64,000 nucleotides of DNA from contig CM068839.1 of assembly GCA_028554795.2 (NCBI GenBank), positions 84,403,540 through 84,467,539 on the forward strand, read 5' to 3'. Positions 31,349-43,145 of this stretch are shown here, one piece after another; the stretch's first letter is position 1; each line of letters starts with the position of its first letter. Source of the stretch: Sinohyriopsis cumingii (taxonomy: Eukaryota > Mollusca > Bivalvia > Unionida > Unionidae). A model generated the notes under the pieces. It searched no databases and had not been told where the DNA came from. It saw only the letters and a list, made by a program, of their open reading frames with translations. The translations under genes were made by a program, and so were the position numbers.

Positions 31349-33107
31349 AGATCTTACCAGAAAAAATCCTGACTATTGAAAGTGCTGCATATGTGAAGTT
31401 TGAGTGATATTTCAAAATCTGGTGCAACATCTTTAATTTGAAATATTGAGTAAAGCTGTATAACAGAGAGCATGGCTTTAGAGATATCAAACCCGGCAGG
31501 TACCATCGTCACAAAAAGTTTACTCGAATCCAAATCTAGCTTGAATATATTTTGAGTAACTAAAAACAGCATATGTTATTTTCGTGAAAGATTTCCCAAT
31601 CTGAAGTAACATTTATTACTCGAACGTTTGAATAAAGTACTATGACAAAAGAACAAGACCTCTCAGCTACGAGCACTGACATTTCTTAAAGTGGAAAATT
31701 GCCGTTAAGGTGACTTCAGGCGTTGCACAAGCGTGTGGGCGTTATTGCTTGCTTTACTCATAAAGATTAAACATCATCTGTTCTTTTTTTGTTCTTCATC
31801 CCCTTTTCCCACCCACTCGTCAGCACTGAACTTCGTCTGTTCTTTCTTTTTCTATCCCCACCTGCAACCCCACCCCACCCTAGGGCTGTGGTTCGAAACC
31901 TGTTCAGACCAGGCGGTTGGTCCATTTGCTGGACGCTTTAATATTTCAGGTCAGCAAGACATATGTTTTTCATTTGTTGATGTACCGTTAAACCAATCAA
32001 TCAATCCAACCTGCCTTCATCTTCGCCAGCCAAGATTCAAATATGTGGGTATATTTACGATTAACATATCGGATCATTTGGCTAGAGAAGATCCCACCCA
32101 ACGCTATATGCCATGTACATGTTCACGGCGAATAAAGAGCTTGAAGTTTAATAATAAGTAGAAAATGTATGTTTATGTTACCTTTCAGCTGTGGTTGGTC
32201 CAGAAGTTTGAATTTTACAATTTACCTGTATTCCACAAAGAATTCAAGATCGATCAACTATGCGTTGATCTCCTGATAGCAAGAGTTATAGAAGTCCCAA
32301 CGAGTATACACCAAAATAATATATGTGATTAATCAAGTGTCAAGCCGAGCATACCGATGATTGTGTCAGGTTGTTACTAAAAGTTAAGACACACCATCAA
32401 ATCAGATCCCAACAAAGACCAACGTTCACTGACAGCTTATAAATTTAATCCAAAGCAGGGTACAGTCTGCTACTTTTAGAATAATTTTCCTATTGTGTAT
32501 TATATTATAAGACTGACATTAGATAAGCTCTCTTACAAAATATTTTAAGACGTTCATATTTCGTAATGTTGTTATTGACATGTTTCTTATCTGTCCTCAT
32601 CCATCTCAGGTCACAAAGAATGTTTATGTTGCCGTCGGATTTGGTCTGGCGAACTCCATTTTAATAGAGGGTCCTGACGGGGCCGTGGTCGTGGATGTAA
32701 TGGAAAGCTATGAAGCCGGAATTGAAGTCGTGCGAGCTTTTCGAAACATTACTAAATCCCCTTTAAGGGCCCTCATTTACACCCACAACCATGCCGACCA
32801 TACGTATGGTGCTAAGGTAAGCATGAAACGGCATTTTCTTGTCGAAAGATAATAATCGGAGTTAAATGAATCATTTTTAAAACATTGATTAATGGATAAA
32901 ATTCTATAGTACATATATTGAAAATAGTGCGTCCTATTCACCATTTCCGGAATTTTATTAAAACGAGACAATGATGTTACTAGGCACGAGCTGATTTGTG
33001 ATGCAATAAGTAAAAAGAAAGTTTCCACTTTTATTCCTTACGAGCATGTAAGCTTGTTTTTAAAATATAACATGGCTTGGGAATTTTGTTTGCATCAAAA
33101 TAAATCA

Positions 33108-33177
<70 letters not shown>

Positions 33178-36100
33178 CATGCATACATACACAGAGAGAG
33201 AGAGAGAGAGATAGAGAGATAGACATATAGATATAACGTGTTTTGCAGGCCTTTATTGAAGATCCGGAAAATCCTCCCCAAATTTGGGCTCATTCTGGTA
33301 TCGATAAAGAATTTCGAAGAACAGCACTCACAAGTGCATCAGCTTTCCGGCGAGCTATGCGCCAGTTCGGAGTTTTACTTCCGGAGCGATTGAATTCAGG
33401 GATTGGCATCATGTTACGATACGGGAAAACCAATAATACTCTTTCAATAGTCCATCCTACTCATCTTGTGCATGACAAAGAAACAGATGTTGATATTGCA
33501 GGTCCGCTTTTTAAAGTCTATTCGACATATTCTTACGTTTCTTTCTTTCCAGTCACCAAACTATTGTTTCCTATTGTTTCTTTGTTTCTCTGTTTGTTTC
33601 CTCTTTCAGTCATCCACGTGTAGTTTGCATGTTTGCTTCATCCACATTAAATGGAACATTTAATACTCTTGATCTAGTGGTAAGATTTCATTCATCGTCT
33701 GAATTTGTGCTGTGTCAGATATAAAGTGCAGATTTCAAAGTATACATCATCTCTTGTTCAAATTGCAAAAATGGGGGATATGTTAACCATTTAATAATAT
33801 ATTGTACAAGTTCATTTGCATAGTCAACAACGTTTGAGCAAGCAAATTAAGATAATTCAACCTGAGTTACATTAATTTATTTGTAGATAACTTGTGTAAT
33901 TGCATCTTCGCTAGCCAAGGTTCCGATATATTAACCCTATCTACACCCTAACGGATCAATCAGATATTTTAGTGCTTCGTCCTAGCGAAATCTGTCGGAA
34001 TTCTTGAGTTGCCTCCCTTAGTATGTAATGCCAAGTAACCAATAGCGTGTAATAGCGGTGCATTGTATTTCGGCTGAAATCGACGGAGGCATTTGATTTT
34101 AAAAGAATACTTTGTAAGTTTAACATTGAAGTGTGACCACGGGCAAGAGAGAAGATATTACAAGTAAAAAAATTGCTTATGTATGAGGAACAGCTTGCTG
34201 CCGCATCCAATAAAAGTCACAGACCGAATATCATAAATATCTGGTCGCTCCGCCGGGTTAACATATCGGAATTTGGCAAGCGAAGATGGCGTAATCACAA
34301 CATTACACGTTATATTTTTTTCTATTTTCGAAATAAAACAGTTGCTAAATGCACTACTGCTAGCCCTTCAAAATAATACCTTTTTAACAGCTTCTGCAAG
34401 CTAACCATGTCGACTTCGCCTGATCAAATAATCTCTACAAAGATATGCTTATAGTGTTTAAAATATTTTCTACTGATACATTTATAGTGTTTTAATATGT
34501 TTAATGTTATAGTTAATGACTTTAGTAGCCTCCCAAGTGATTTGTTTATTGTGTTTCTAACCGGTTTTCATGATAGGCTTAAATAGCCTAAAACCAGATT
34601 TATCGTGATTTAATAATTGTAATGTTATGCTCAAATAGCATCTCAAATTATATATTTATTTTGTTTCAAATGTGTTTTAATGAAATGGTCAAAAATCTCT
34701 CCAATGATAAGTTTAAAATGTTTAAAGTATTTCTAATGGGTTGTAGTGATATATTCAAATATCTTCGCCACTGATATGTTTATGGTGCCTCTAATGGTTC
34801 ATAATGATAACATGTTTATAGTGTTTCCAATGGGTTTCAATGATATATTCAAATATCTTCTCCACTGATATGTTTATGGTGTTTCTAATGGTTCATAATT
34901 ATAAAATGCTTATAGTGTTTCCAATGGGTTTCAGTGATATGCTCAAATGACCTATTAAGTGACATGTTTATAGTCTTTAAATGGTTTCTAATGCACATCA
35001 TTAGAAACCATTACAAATACTCATATCATTATAACCCATCTGAAATACTAACATCATCTCATCTGAGAGGCTATTTGAGCATGCCATTAAAACCCATTTG
35101 AAACACTATAAATATATTATCTGAGAGGCTATTTGAGCATGCCATTAAAACACATTAGAAACATTATTAATATATCATCTGAGTGGCTATTTGAGCATGC
35201 CATTAAAACCCATTTTAAACACTATAAATATATTATCTGAGAGGCTATTTGAACATGCCATTAAAACACATTAGAAACATTATTAACATATCATCTGGGT
35301 AGCTATTTGAGCATGCCATTAAAACCCATTTTAAACACTACAAATATATTATGTGAGAGGCTATTTGAAGATGCCATTAAAACACATTAGAAACATTTTT
35401 AACATATCATCTGAGTGGCTATTTGAACATGCCAATAAAACCCATTAGAAACATTAACATATCGTCTGAGAGGCTATTTGAGCATGCGATTAAAACCCAA
35501 TAGAATCACAATAAACATATCATCTGAGTGGCTATTTGAGCATGCTATTAAAACTCGTTAGAAACATAAACATATTACAGGAGAGGCTAGACAAAAAACA
35601 TAATCGATAACATTAGTCCTATTGAAAACACTAAATAACATATCATTAGAGACAATTTTAAACACCATGGGCATACTATTTTAGAGGTTATTTGAGCATG
35701 TTTTTTTTGGCGCAGTCATCCGGGTTAGCATGTATGGCAGCAGCAGTGATATTTTGTATTGTCCGGGCTGCGCCAGAACATACAACATGCCACTGTTATA
35801 ACTTGCATGTTTTCTGGTTAATCAAGTTGTAAGTCATAGTGGTAGACAATGTAAAATGATTCAGCAATACGACGAAAGTTTCTATTACATCTATCACTGC
35901 GTTAACCTTTTAATTTTATTTTCCTTTGTCTAAGGCATACGTATGCGATTAATACATATCCCCGGCGAAACGGATGATCAGATCGGCGTGTGGCTTCCAA
36001 ATGATAAGACGCTGTTGTGTGCAGACGACATATACAAAGCTTTTCCCAATCTCTACGCAATTCGTGGAACACCGTCTCGTGACCTTATGCAGTGGGTGTC

Positions 36101-37046
36101 TACATTAGATCTAATGTTGGATCTTCAACCGGATTATCTTGTACCCAGTCACACAAAACCGCTTTCAGGGGCTTCCTACATCCAAGAAACACTTACAGTC
36201 TACAGAGATGCGATACAGTATGTTCATGACCAGACGGTTCGCCTAATTAACGCAGGGATGACGCCTGACGATATTGCACAATCCATTCGTCTTCCAGAGA
36301 AATTAGCGACACATCCGTATTTGAAGGAATTCTATGGAACAGTGGGTTGGTCTGCGAAAGCAGTTTTTACAAATTATATTGGATGGTTTAGTGGCGATCC
36401 AGTTGACCTTCAACCTTTAACATTCAAGGAGAGGTCAATAAGATTACTAAACCTCCTTGGTGGTCCTGAAAGAGTAGTTCAGGAGTCTAGAGCTGCCATA
36501 GAAAGAAAAGATTTTCAGTGGGCTTTGGAACTTTCTAGCTACGTATTGTCCCAAGACAAAGGCAATCCGGATGCCAAAAAGGTAAAAGTAGAAGCCTTAA
36601 CCTCATTGGCATCGCGCCACACCAGTGCCAATGGCAGGAACTATTATCTCACGTGCGCCTATGAAGAAGTAACAGGTATTAATATAGATACAACCAAAGA
36701 GATGCGAGAAATGGCAATATTAACTTCGCCTCTTCATATTCTGTTCAATGTCTTTCCTGTGAGGTTTAAAGCCGAACAATGCTCAAACAAAAATGAGACT
36801 TTAGTATTTCGATTTAGCGATACGGAAAAAGTGTTTTCTGTGCAAATACGGAACTCGGTAACGATTGTGAGAGAATCCGATGTTAGAAATGGTGCTGATA
36901 TTGAGGTGACGTTGACAGAAACAATTTGGAAACAAATTCTGACAGGTGGTGCTAGCGCAATTATGTCTCTTGCGAACGGTTCTATTTCTGTAAAAGGAGG
37001 TATTTTAAATTTTTCATCATTCATGAAATGTTTTGATCGAGATTGA
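29694..37046 (+). CDS. Alkyl sulfatase (metallo-beta-lactamase fold), four exons
   Basis: Joining 29694-29873, 32610-32816, 33249-33501 and 35935-37046 gives 1752 bases, 583 residues, with every junction GT/AG and in matching phase (0, 0, 1). Such enzymes hydrolyse primary or secondary alkyl sulfate esters to alcohol and sulfate using two zinc ions. The N-terminus is a hydrophobic signal or anchor (about residues 4-25). The zinc motif is THNHADH at 118-124. GETDDQ (224-229) and the VPSHTKPLSG segment with His286 follow, matching the SdsA1 group. The dimerisation domain spans about 310-470 and an SCP2-like C-terminal domain about 470-583. No lesion is seen. Introns contain a SINE, MITE-like elements and a fold-back array. 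The first exon could be preceded by a 5' untranslated exon, since TTTCAG ends at 29686. Confidence 0.85.
30806..30866. repeat. (CT)n(CA)n compound microsatellite
   Basis: CT units followed by about 19 CA units in intron 1 of the alkyl sulfatase. Confidence 0.9.
31046..31346 (+). repeat. tRNA-derived SINE, first family, copy 3, with (CA)n tail
   Basis: Head AGTGGCTAGAGCACCCGCC and B box GGGTTCGATCCCC, full body with GGACTGGTCGGCCTGGTGCC, then AAAAAATCCC followed by a (CA)n tract at 31304-31346. It lies in intron 1 of the alkyl sulfatase in the sense orientation. Confidence 0.85.
32018..32092. repeat. Short palindromic relic of the MITE ends
   Basis: The left end CATCTTCGCCAGCCAAGATT and the right end, whose complement reads ATCTTCTCTAGCCAAATGAT, are inverted copies only 75 bases apart and match the ends of the element at 33903-34288. 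It looks like two element ends with the interior deleted. Confidence 0.6.
32610..32816 (+). CDS. Alkyl sulfatase exon 2 (zinc motif)
   Basis: Sixty-nine codons between CATCTCAG| and AAG|GTAAGC. Encodes the first beta strands (FGLANSILIEG) and the metal-binding THNHADH. Confidence 0.9.
33110..33171. repeat. (TA)n microsatellite
   Basis: About 30 TA units in intron 2 of the alkyl sulfatase, followed by a GA-rich tract at 33192-33225. Confidence 0.95.
33249..33501 (+). CDS. Alkyl sulfatase exon 3
   Basis: 253 bases between TTTTGCAG| and GCAG|GTCCGC, ending in phase 1. Encodes the middle of the catalytic domain up to DVDIAG. Confidence 0.85.
33903..34288. mobile_element. MITE-like element with about 35-bp terminal inverted repeats
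   Basis: The left end CATCTTCGCTAGCCAAGG, then TTCCGATATATTAACCC, is repeated in inverted form at the right end (complement of 34255-34288: CATCTTCGCTTGCCAAAT, TCCGATATGTTAACCC). The 386-bp interior has no coding capacity. The interior matches 10425-10700. A target-site duplication is not clear. It lies in intron 3 of the alkyl sulfatase. The transposase family is unknown. Confidence 0.75.
34440..35715. repeat. Fold-back array: 58-bp tandem repeats in two inverted halves
   Basis: The right half (about 35060-35590) contains nine units starting GGCTATTTGAGCATGCCATT at 35070, 35128, 35186, 35244, 35302, 35360, 35418, 35473 and 35531, mostly 58 bases apart. Units alternate between two variants (...AAACCCATT.. 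with CACTATAAATA, and ...AACACATTAG.. with CATTATTAA), giving a 116-bp higher-order unit. The left half (about 34440-34995) carries the same unit in reverse complement (GTTTCTAATGGGTTTCA..GATATGCTCAAAT), more diverged. The centre is a 14-bp perfect palindrome arm pair around CACAT at 34996-35000. It lies wholly within intron 3. Confidence 0.85.
35935..37046 (+). CDS. Alkyl sulfatase exon 4 (rest of catalytic domain, dimerisation and SCP2-like domains)
   Basis: 1112 bases starting after GTCTAAG| and ending in TGA at 37044-37046. It completes the split Gly codon from exon 3 and continues IRMRLIHIPGETDDQ, in frame with the remaining 367 residues. Confidence 0.9.
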
Positions 37047-37167
37047 ACATATGTTTAAACATCTTTGTTTTAAGGACCAAAGTAATTTTGTAAAGTGCTA
37101 TTTCACTTTGTACCCCAAGAAAATAACATTTTCAACGGAGAGCAATCCAGAGTGTTCTATTTAAACA

Positions 37168-37256
<89 letters not shown>
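37168..37256. repeat. (TA)n microsatellite
   Basis: About 44 TA units, 120 bases after the alkyl sulfatase stop codon, likely in or near its 3' untranslated region. Confidence 0.95.
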
Positions 37257-37257
<1 letters not shown>

Positions 37258-38035
37258 TTAAGATGACAATCATGCTCCAACAAATATCATGGAAGTAGGA
37301 GACATGTGGCGTGTAAGATTGAGAATGTGAGCCTTTTATACGGTTTTAGTGTATTTTATTTTTACGTATTATTTGAATTTGGTTTACATGTAAAGCTTCT
37401 GAAATGAAGTGTGTATATGTGTATCTGTATGAGTGTGCGAGATTAATCATGGAACAATATTACAGATGACTTGATCCTAGGTACTGATGTACTTAGCAAT
37501 TGATACTAGTTGCAAAAGGCAAGTATAATTTTAACAATTTTTAAACGTAATTTCCGCAGCGAATAAAACTATCTACTGAAACAAAAAGAAAATTAAAAAG
37601 TGCCAAATGGGTGATTCACCGTTTCTGAAGTCTTTAATCGGGCAGGCAAGGATATTTTTTTTCTTTTGAAGAACCATGCAAAACAATTATGTTTACTAGC
37701 TTTACTTTTCTTTTTATTTTTCATTGTCGTACCAGTATATTACTTTCAACCCATCGTATTGTAATCAATTGTCATCACTTTGCCGAAAATATACTTTTCT
37801 GAAAATTGACCGTTTTCAGCATTTGCTCACTACACGTGTCCTGTGTGGGGTCTGTTTTAATATATTACATAAGTCGGGATCGGGATGCAGCCCATACTTA
37901 TAATTACCCTCTCCCTTGCATATGGTAGTGTTATGGTCATAAATATATTTAATGTACATGTACCAAAGTAATTTTTTTATCTATCTATCTGTCTATCTAT
38001 CTATCTATCTGCCTGCCTGCCTGCCTACCTACCTA

Positions 38036-38126
<91 letters not shown>

Positions 38127-39221
38127 GCCAGAGTAAAAATTAATAATAATAGTAATAATGATTACAAAGGCAGAACAAGTTTAGTTATCATCTGATTGAT
38201 TTGTATATATCCTGCATGCTTATAATTGGCATACCGACCAACCTTATATTTATAATTTAGTTAGAGTTTGTGTCACATTATGTTCGAATGCTTAATCAAA
38301 TCATAATACACAGGGAAAAATGAAATCAGTTGGAAAGACAGACAGATGGACAGACAGACAGAAGCAATGCGTGAGTTTTATGATGATCAATACTAAACAT
38401 ATTTTTTTATAGTATTGATGGCAAACGTGGTGAAATTGTCTGCAAAAATATATTTAATATAATTACGCTCTTTATCAAAAGAAAAATAAGCTGGATGTTT
38501 TGACTTTTAATTAGTTTATTGATATCTATGTTTTTCTAAAAGGGTATTTCGTTTCATTTGAACTCATCAAAATTGTTGTGCAAGTTTTTTATTTTTATGT
38601 TTTGTTCATTATCATATCCACAAAATCTCTGGAAATCAGACTCCATTATTCATATAAGACATGATATCGATGATTCACAAGTAACTTATTTTCATATTTG
38701 AAACACAAATTCTGCGATAGTAGATTAAATAATAACTTCGAATAACGAAAAGGTAATAATTGATCCAAAACATTTGCAAGCCACTACCATGAGTTCTAAG
38801 TTTAGCAGTATTATCCTCATTTCCTTTGTCTTTGAATTCGCTTTATTCCCGTTGCTATGTAGGTCCAAATATTTTGCAATAATTTCCTGACAAGAATTGA
38901 AATGCTGCCTTCTCCCCCACCCAACACCAAGTAGTGACACTTGACAGATACTAAACGCTTAGATCCATAATGCAAATCGATGCACGGAATTCTGCGATAA
39001 TATGTGATAAATCAGATGACTTTGAAGAACCTTTACTGACTGCGATGAGCGTTTAAGAAAATGCTAACAAACATCACGTGCCAACTACTTCCGGTTTCCT
39101 CTTATGATATGTATATGCAGCAGTATCTTTCTTGGGCTTGCACTGTAACTACCAAAATAATAAAAAGTGCAATTCACACGTTAGATACGACTCAGTCAAT
39201 AAGAAAATGCCCATTTCACCA
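37257..39221. other. No recognised gene; compound microsatellite
   Basis: AT-rich DNA after the alkyl sulfatase gene. A compound tract of CTAT, CTGC and TA units followed by CA runs from 37979 to 38124. Nothing else recognisable. Confidence 0.4.
37979..38124. repeat. Compound (CTAT)n(CTGC)n(TA)n(CA)n microsatellite
   Basis: Four adjoining simple repeats, dominated by about 36 TA units at 38039-38111. Confidence 0.9.
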
Positions 39222-39300
39222 TTGTTGTTGTCGTTCTTGTAGGGTTTAACGCCATTTTCAGCACAAGATAGGCTATATATGGTGGCCAGTATAAATAGTG
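39222..39300 (-). repeat. Fragment of the second tRNA-derived SINE family
   Basis: TTGTTGTTGTCGTTCTTGT followed by AGGGTTTAACGCCATT, AGCACAAGATAGGCTATA and GGTGGCCAGTATAAATAG matches the body and tail of the copy at 11028-11276 in the same orientation. The tRNA head is missing. Confidence 0.65.
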
Positions 39301-39349
39301 GGTTACCAGTAAAAGCGAAGTTTGTCTAATAAGAAATCAGCCGTGATGA

Positions 39350-42300
39350 CATGTTTTCTTTATCAGTAGTGTATTTGAAATTTCCCAGAGGAGCTGTGTA
39401 GAACACGTAGGGAAGCTAAGAACCATGGCATACATGGTGTTCGCAGAAGGAAAATGGCTCCCAAACCAAGAATGAGAAGGCGTGAACAAACGAGCACAAC
39501 CAGACCGGACATTTGTTCTTCTAGCTGAAAGACTGGCAAGCTTTTCTGGCAGTGCATGTGAACATAAGTCAGTTGCAAGTTGAGCTAAGTGGTCACAAAC
39601 ATCTGTATTGTTTTCCACCGGATATTCTTTTAAAATTTCCCTAATATGTGAAGGATAGACTGCAAACAGAACGGTCTCAAATACTGCAATCGATATCGGG
39701 GGTTTCCATGTCAGATAAATATAGATTCGGGTCTCCTCACTGACAAAGCCGATGATAACTGGAATGTCTCGGAACTGCCTCTGACGTATCGACGTCATGG
39801 GTTCTAGGACAACATCGCTACCTTCCGCTCGCGGACCTAAAGGTTCGAAGAATGCCAATACTTTCAATGATGTAATCTCTGACTTTGCTTCAGTTTCTGC
39901 TTTACAATTTGCTCTGCTGATTTGGATCTCAAGCATTGCACATCACGAATACTACAGATCAGTAGATCTGCTATAGTGTTACTGAGAAATATGTCATCGG
40001 TGTTTTTTTTTTGTACGGGATGTCCAAAGGAGCACTTTCTATTATTGCTTGCCGGAAGTAGGTGTCGTTCATCAGATGTATAGCGACTGAGTGAGCCCCT
40101 GCACTTTGGCCAATTAGGGTCACCTTGAAGAATAAATAACGTAATAGCCGTATTCAACGGATGACATAAATGTTGATGGAATAAGTCAAAATTATTTGTA
40201 ACGAATGTTTGAAAATCTTTAAAATGCATACATTTCGAGTGGTTTTACGCACATCCAAGAAAGAATACAATTAAGAAAATTATTCCAGACAGAAAACGTA
40301 TATTTTATCAAAATGACGTTTGTTTATCATTGTTAGCTCCAATTTGGAGTTATTAATCTTCGAAGGATCTCCACCAAAGTTGCGTATTCTGGTTGATCCA
40401 GATAAAGGCTTGTCTTTAATCCATTATACCATAGTTATCCCGGATATCATCGGGTCCTGTCCCCGTGAACAAAAATCCAAGAGCGCCTAAAATAGCGGAA
40501 ATATATGTAGTGGTTATAGAAGGCGGCAAAGTATGATACTGTTGTCGAAGAGTAATGTAGTGGAGCTAGAGTTATATTCAAAGAAATTCCGGTCATCGTT
40601 GATAGATTTTCTAAATCTTATCCTTGTATATCATCCCCCAGTTTATTATTAATTTATATTTGAAGCTGAAACTGATTACATACCTTCAAAAAATAATGAA
40701 CGCAATGTCCACGCTGGAAGTGATAGCTATCTCATAGCCCCAAAAAATACATGTAGTTTACAGGTGAATCCCAAAGACTTAGATTCAGGAATGGGTCAGA
40801 CACCAAAAAATGATGCAAAATACTAAAAGAATATAACACCTAATAATATGTAAATAAAAAGTCCATACGTCATACGAAAGATATTGCCTTGGACAGTGAA
40901 AACCAAAGAAGCTTGGTGTTTTGAACAAAATTACTGACCAAAATGAAGAAACAATCCCGGAATTACCAGTATTTTATGATATAAACATATATAGTTTCCG
41001 CTCTCACTCTTGGCAGCTTGTTCCATTTTACCAATGTTAAAAAGGAAAAGCATCAAGGATATAAAAATTCACAAAACTGACCTATTTCATTCACTGATTT
41101 ATAATTTCTAACAACTCGATTGTCACGAAGCGATCCATAACATTGTCAAATTCTTCGCGTTTAAAACAAACGGAAATTTTCACTGTAAATAAGGGATCTG
41201 CTGACTCATTTTTCGTTTGCTGGAAGAGTCCATGGTCAGCGAAGGTGTGGATGAAAGGCCTACACTACACAGAAGATAAACTCTTTGTCGTCTGTATACA
41301 ATATCTAATTCTAATATCTCCATAAAAAAAATTACAGTAAAAGGGGGAAAATATGCGGTTACATCTCAACGTTACGAAAGTATTCCGAGCTTACAGAATA
41401 CTATGAACTCTTCTGTGAATAACACAATCTCGCCCACGCAAGTATGGGCGCCATGTTAGTATTGAAGTTCCGTTGGGTTTGAAATGCGAGAAAGGTGACA
41501 ATATTAGGGACCCTTTAATGGCAGTTGAGTTAGAAACGATTCATCAGTCAATAAAATGAATACGTCTTTTGTGTTTTTTAAAAAATATCTTTGATGCTTT
41601 TCGTTTTTAAAATAAATGGACAGAGTGGTACCCTGTGTCGGCACCAAGTCTGTTTCGAGCATTAGATCCCAATTTTTTAATGAGTAAGGGTAAGTGTAAC
41701 GGAGCTACTTCTGGTCCATGGATTCCTGTAGAAAGGTTTTAGATTGGTATTGATTAAAAGAAAGGCTGAGCTATGGTTATCCAAGAGTTATGCGTAATTA
41801 GGGAAAAATCTGTTGAATCGTGGCTTTAATTTTCCAATCATCTTCGGAATTTGAAGGTGTGGGGAGAACATAGTCGCATAGTGAGGAGGGGTGAAATCTT
41901 GCTTGCACTTCTTGTATATATGTTATAACAAATATATGATATTTCGTTTGAGCTTGTTATTGTATAATAATTCATGTTTATTTTAATAGACGAAAAGTCA
42001 AACTCCTGTGATTTAACTCTAAATTTGCTGATGTATATTATGGACCGCAGACCAATTGCTGGCAAAGATATCAGCCATAATTTAATGACAGACCTACATA
42101 AATCTTTTCGGACATCCAGTTCTAATGTCTTTTACCAAGCAGACGATCATATACAAACTGTCATAGTTTCTTCATTTCTGACCTATATTTCGAGACTGTT
42201 TCAGTGTATACTCAAATTTATGATTGCTTTGCATTCACGTAATTGTCCCCAAAAAAAATCGGTTTGATCTTTTAAGATATGCCATGCTAATGAGTTAGGG

Positions 42301-42844
42301 TGGTTTTCTCAGCGCTGACGATAGCTCAGATTTGATAACAGAAAGCAATAAATACATAGGATTTCACAGATAAAAATTCTTGAAATCTGACAGTCCAAAT
42401 TTCACACACATTACTTAAAACTTACAAAACAATGAAGATAATTGACTTTTATATTACAGAGGCATCCTGTCTTGTTATTTCTGAATCTGTACCTCAATGT
42501 TTCAAAAGTTAAAAAGTACTCAGTAAAATTTTTTAAATCTGACGTACGTACATCATTAACTCTTTGTCGAGTATATAAATCAGTCGAAAACAAAAGATCT
42601 TCAATTTTCTTGCTTCAAAAGAAAAGTTGGGTTTACAGTAATTGTTCTTACCGAGTCCATAATTGATGTTGACCAGAATGACACCAGTTTTTTTTTATAG
42701 AAAAGCTTTTCCGTCGTGCAAAATTGTGCCACCGCTTTCGTGGACAAAGTTCCCGCCATGTATAAATATCATCACCGGAAGCGCTGTCTGTGGCGTCGCA
42801 GACAGAGGAGTCCAAATATTCAGAAACAGGCAGTTCTCTGAAGT
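39350..42844 (-). pseudogene. Carboxylesterase pseudogene, tandem copy of the gene at 50904-57568
   Basis: Three exon-like blocks match exons 3, 4 and 5 of the neighbouring esterase at the same splice positions. The block at 42652-42844 keeps TSENCLFLNIW and HGGNF but has a TAA in a T9 homopolymer segment. The block at about 40357-40486 keeps GALGFL..GTGPDDIRDNYG but has a TAA where the functional gene reads Gln, a one-base deletion, and no GT donor. The block ending at 40123 keeps the nucleophile motif GQSAGA, then shifts frame repeatedly; the His motif HGSELPYVF survives in another frame near 39420, and the last 90 residues are missing. Exons 1 and 2 were not found. It is clearly dead. Confidence 0.85.
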
Positions 42845-43145
42845 CTAACATTTTGAGCTAATGAGATTAATATCAACGTTGTAATATGATGCAGCGATAT
42901 ACTGTTAGATTTGAAAGCAAATCCTGGTCTTATAACGATTATAGGCCTAAATAATGATAGATAAGAAGGAAAGAAAAAAAATTCACTTATTCTCATCTGG
43001 ATATATACAATACAGACACTGAGGAATAATAATTGTTGTTGGCAAAGAGCATCCAAAATCATAGCTCCATGCACCTAAAAAATGTTTGTTTTCGGCTTAC
43101 AAATATTGATGTCAATATATGGAAGCCCATGTCAATATAAATATA

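Noticed and set aside
31733-32161. 142-codon plus-strand frame as an extra alkyl sulfatase exon
   Set aside because: Exon 1 and exon 2 join in phase and continue the expected domain sequence without it; it contains the palindromic MITE relic.
35070-35590. CRISPR-like regular spacing of 58-bp repeats
   Set aside because: The units are contiguous tandem repeats without unique spacers, lie in a eukaryotic intron and have an inverted partner array.
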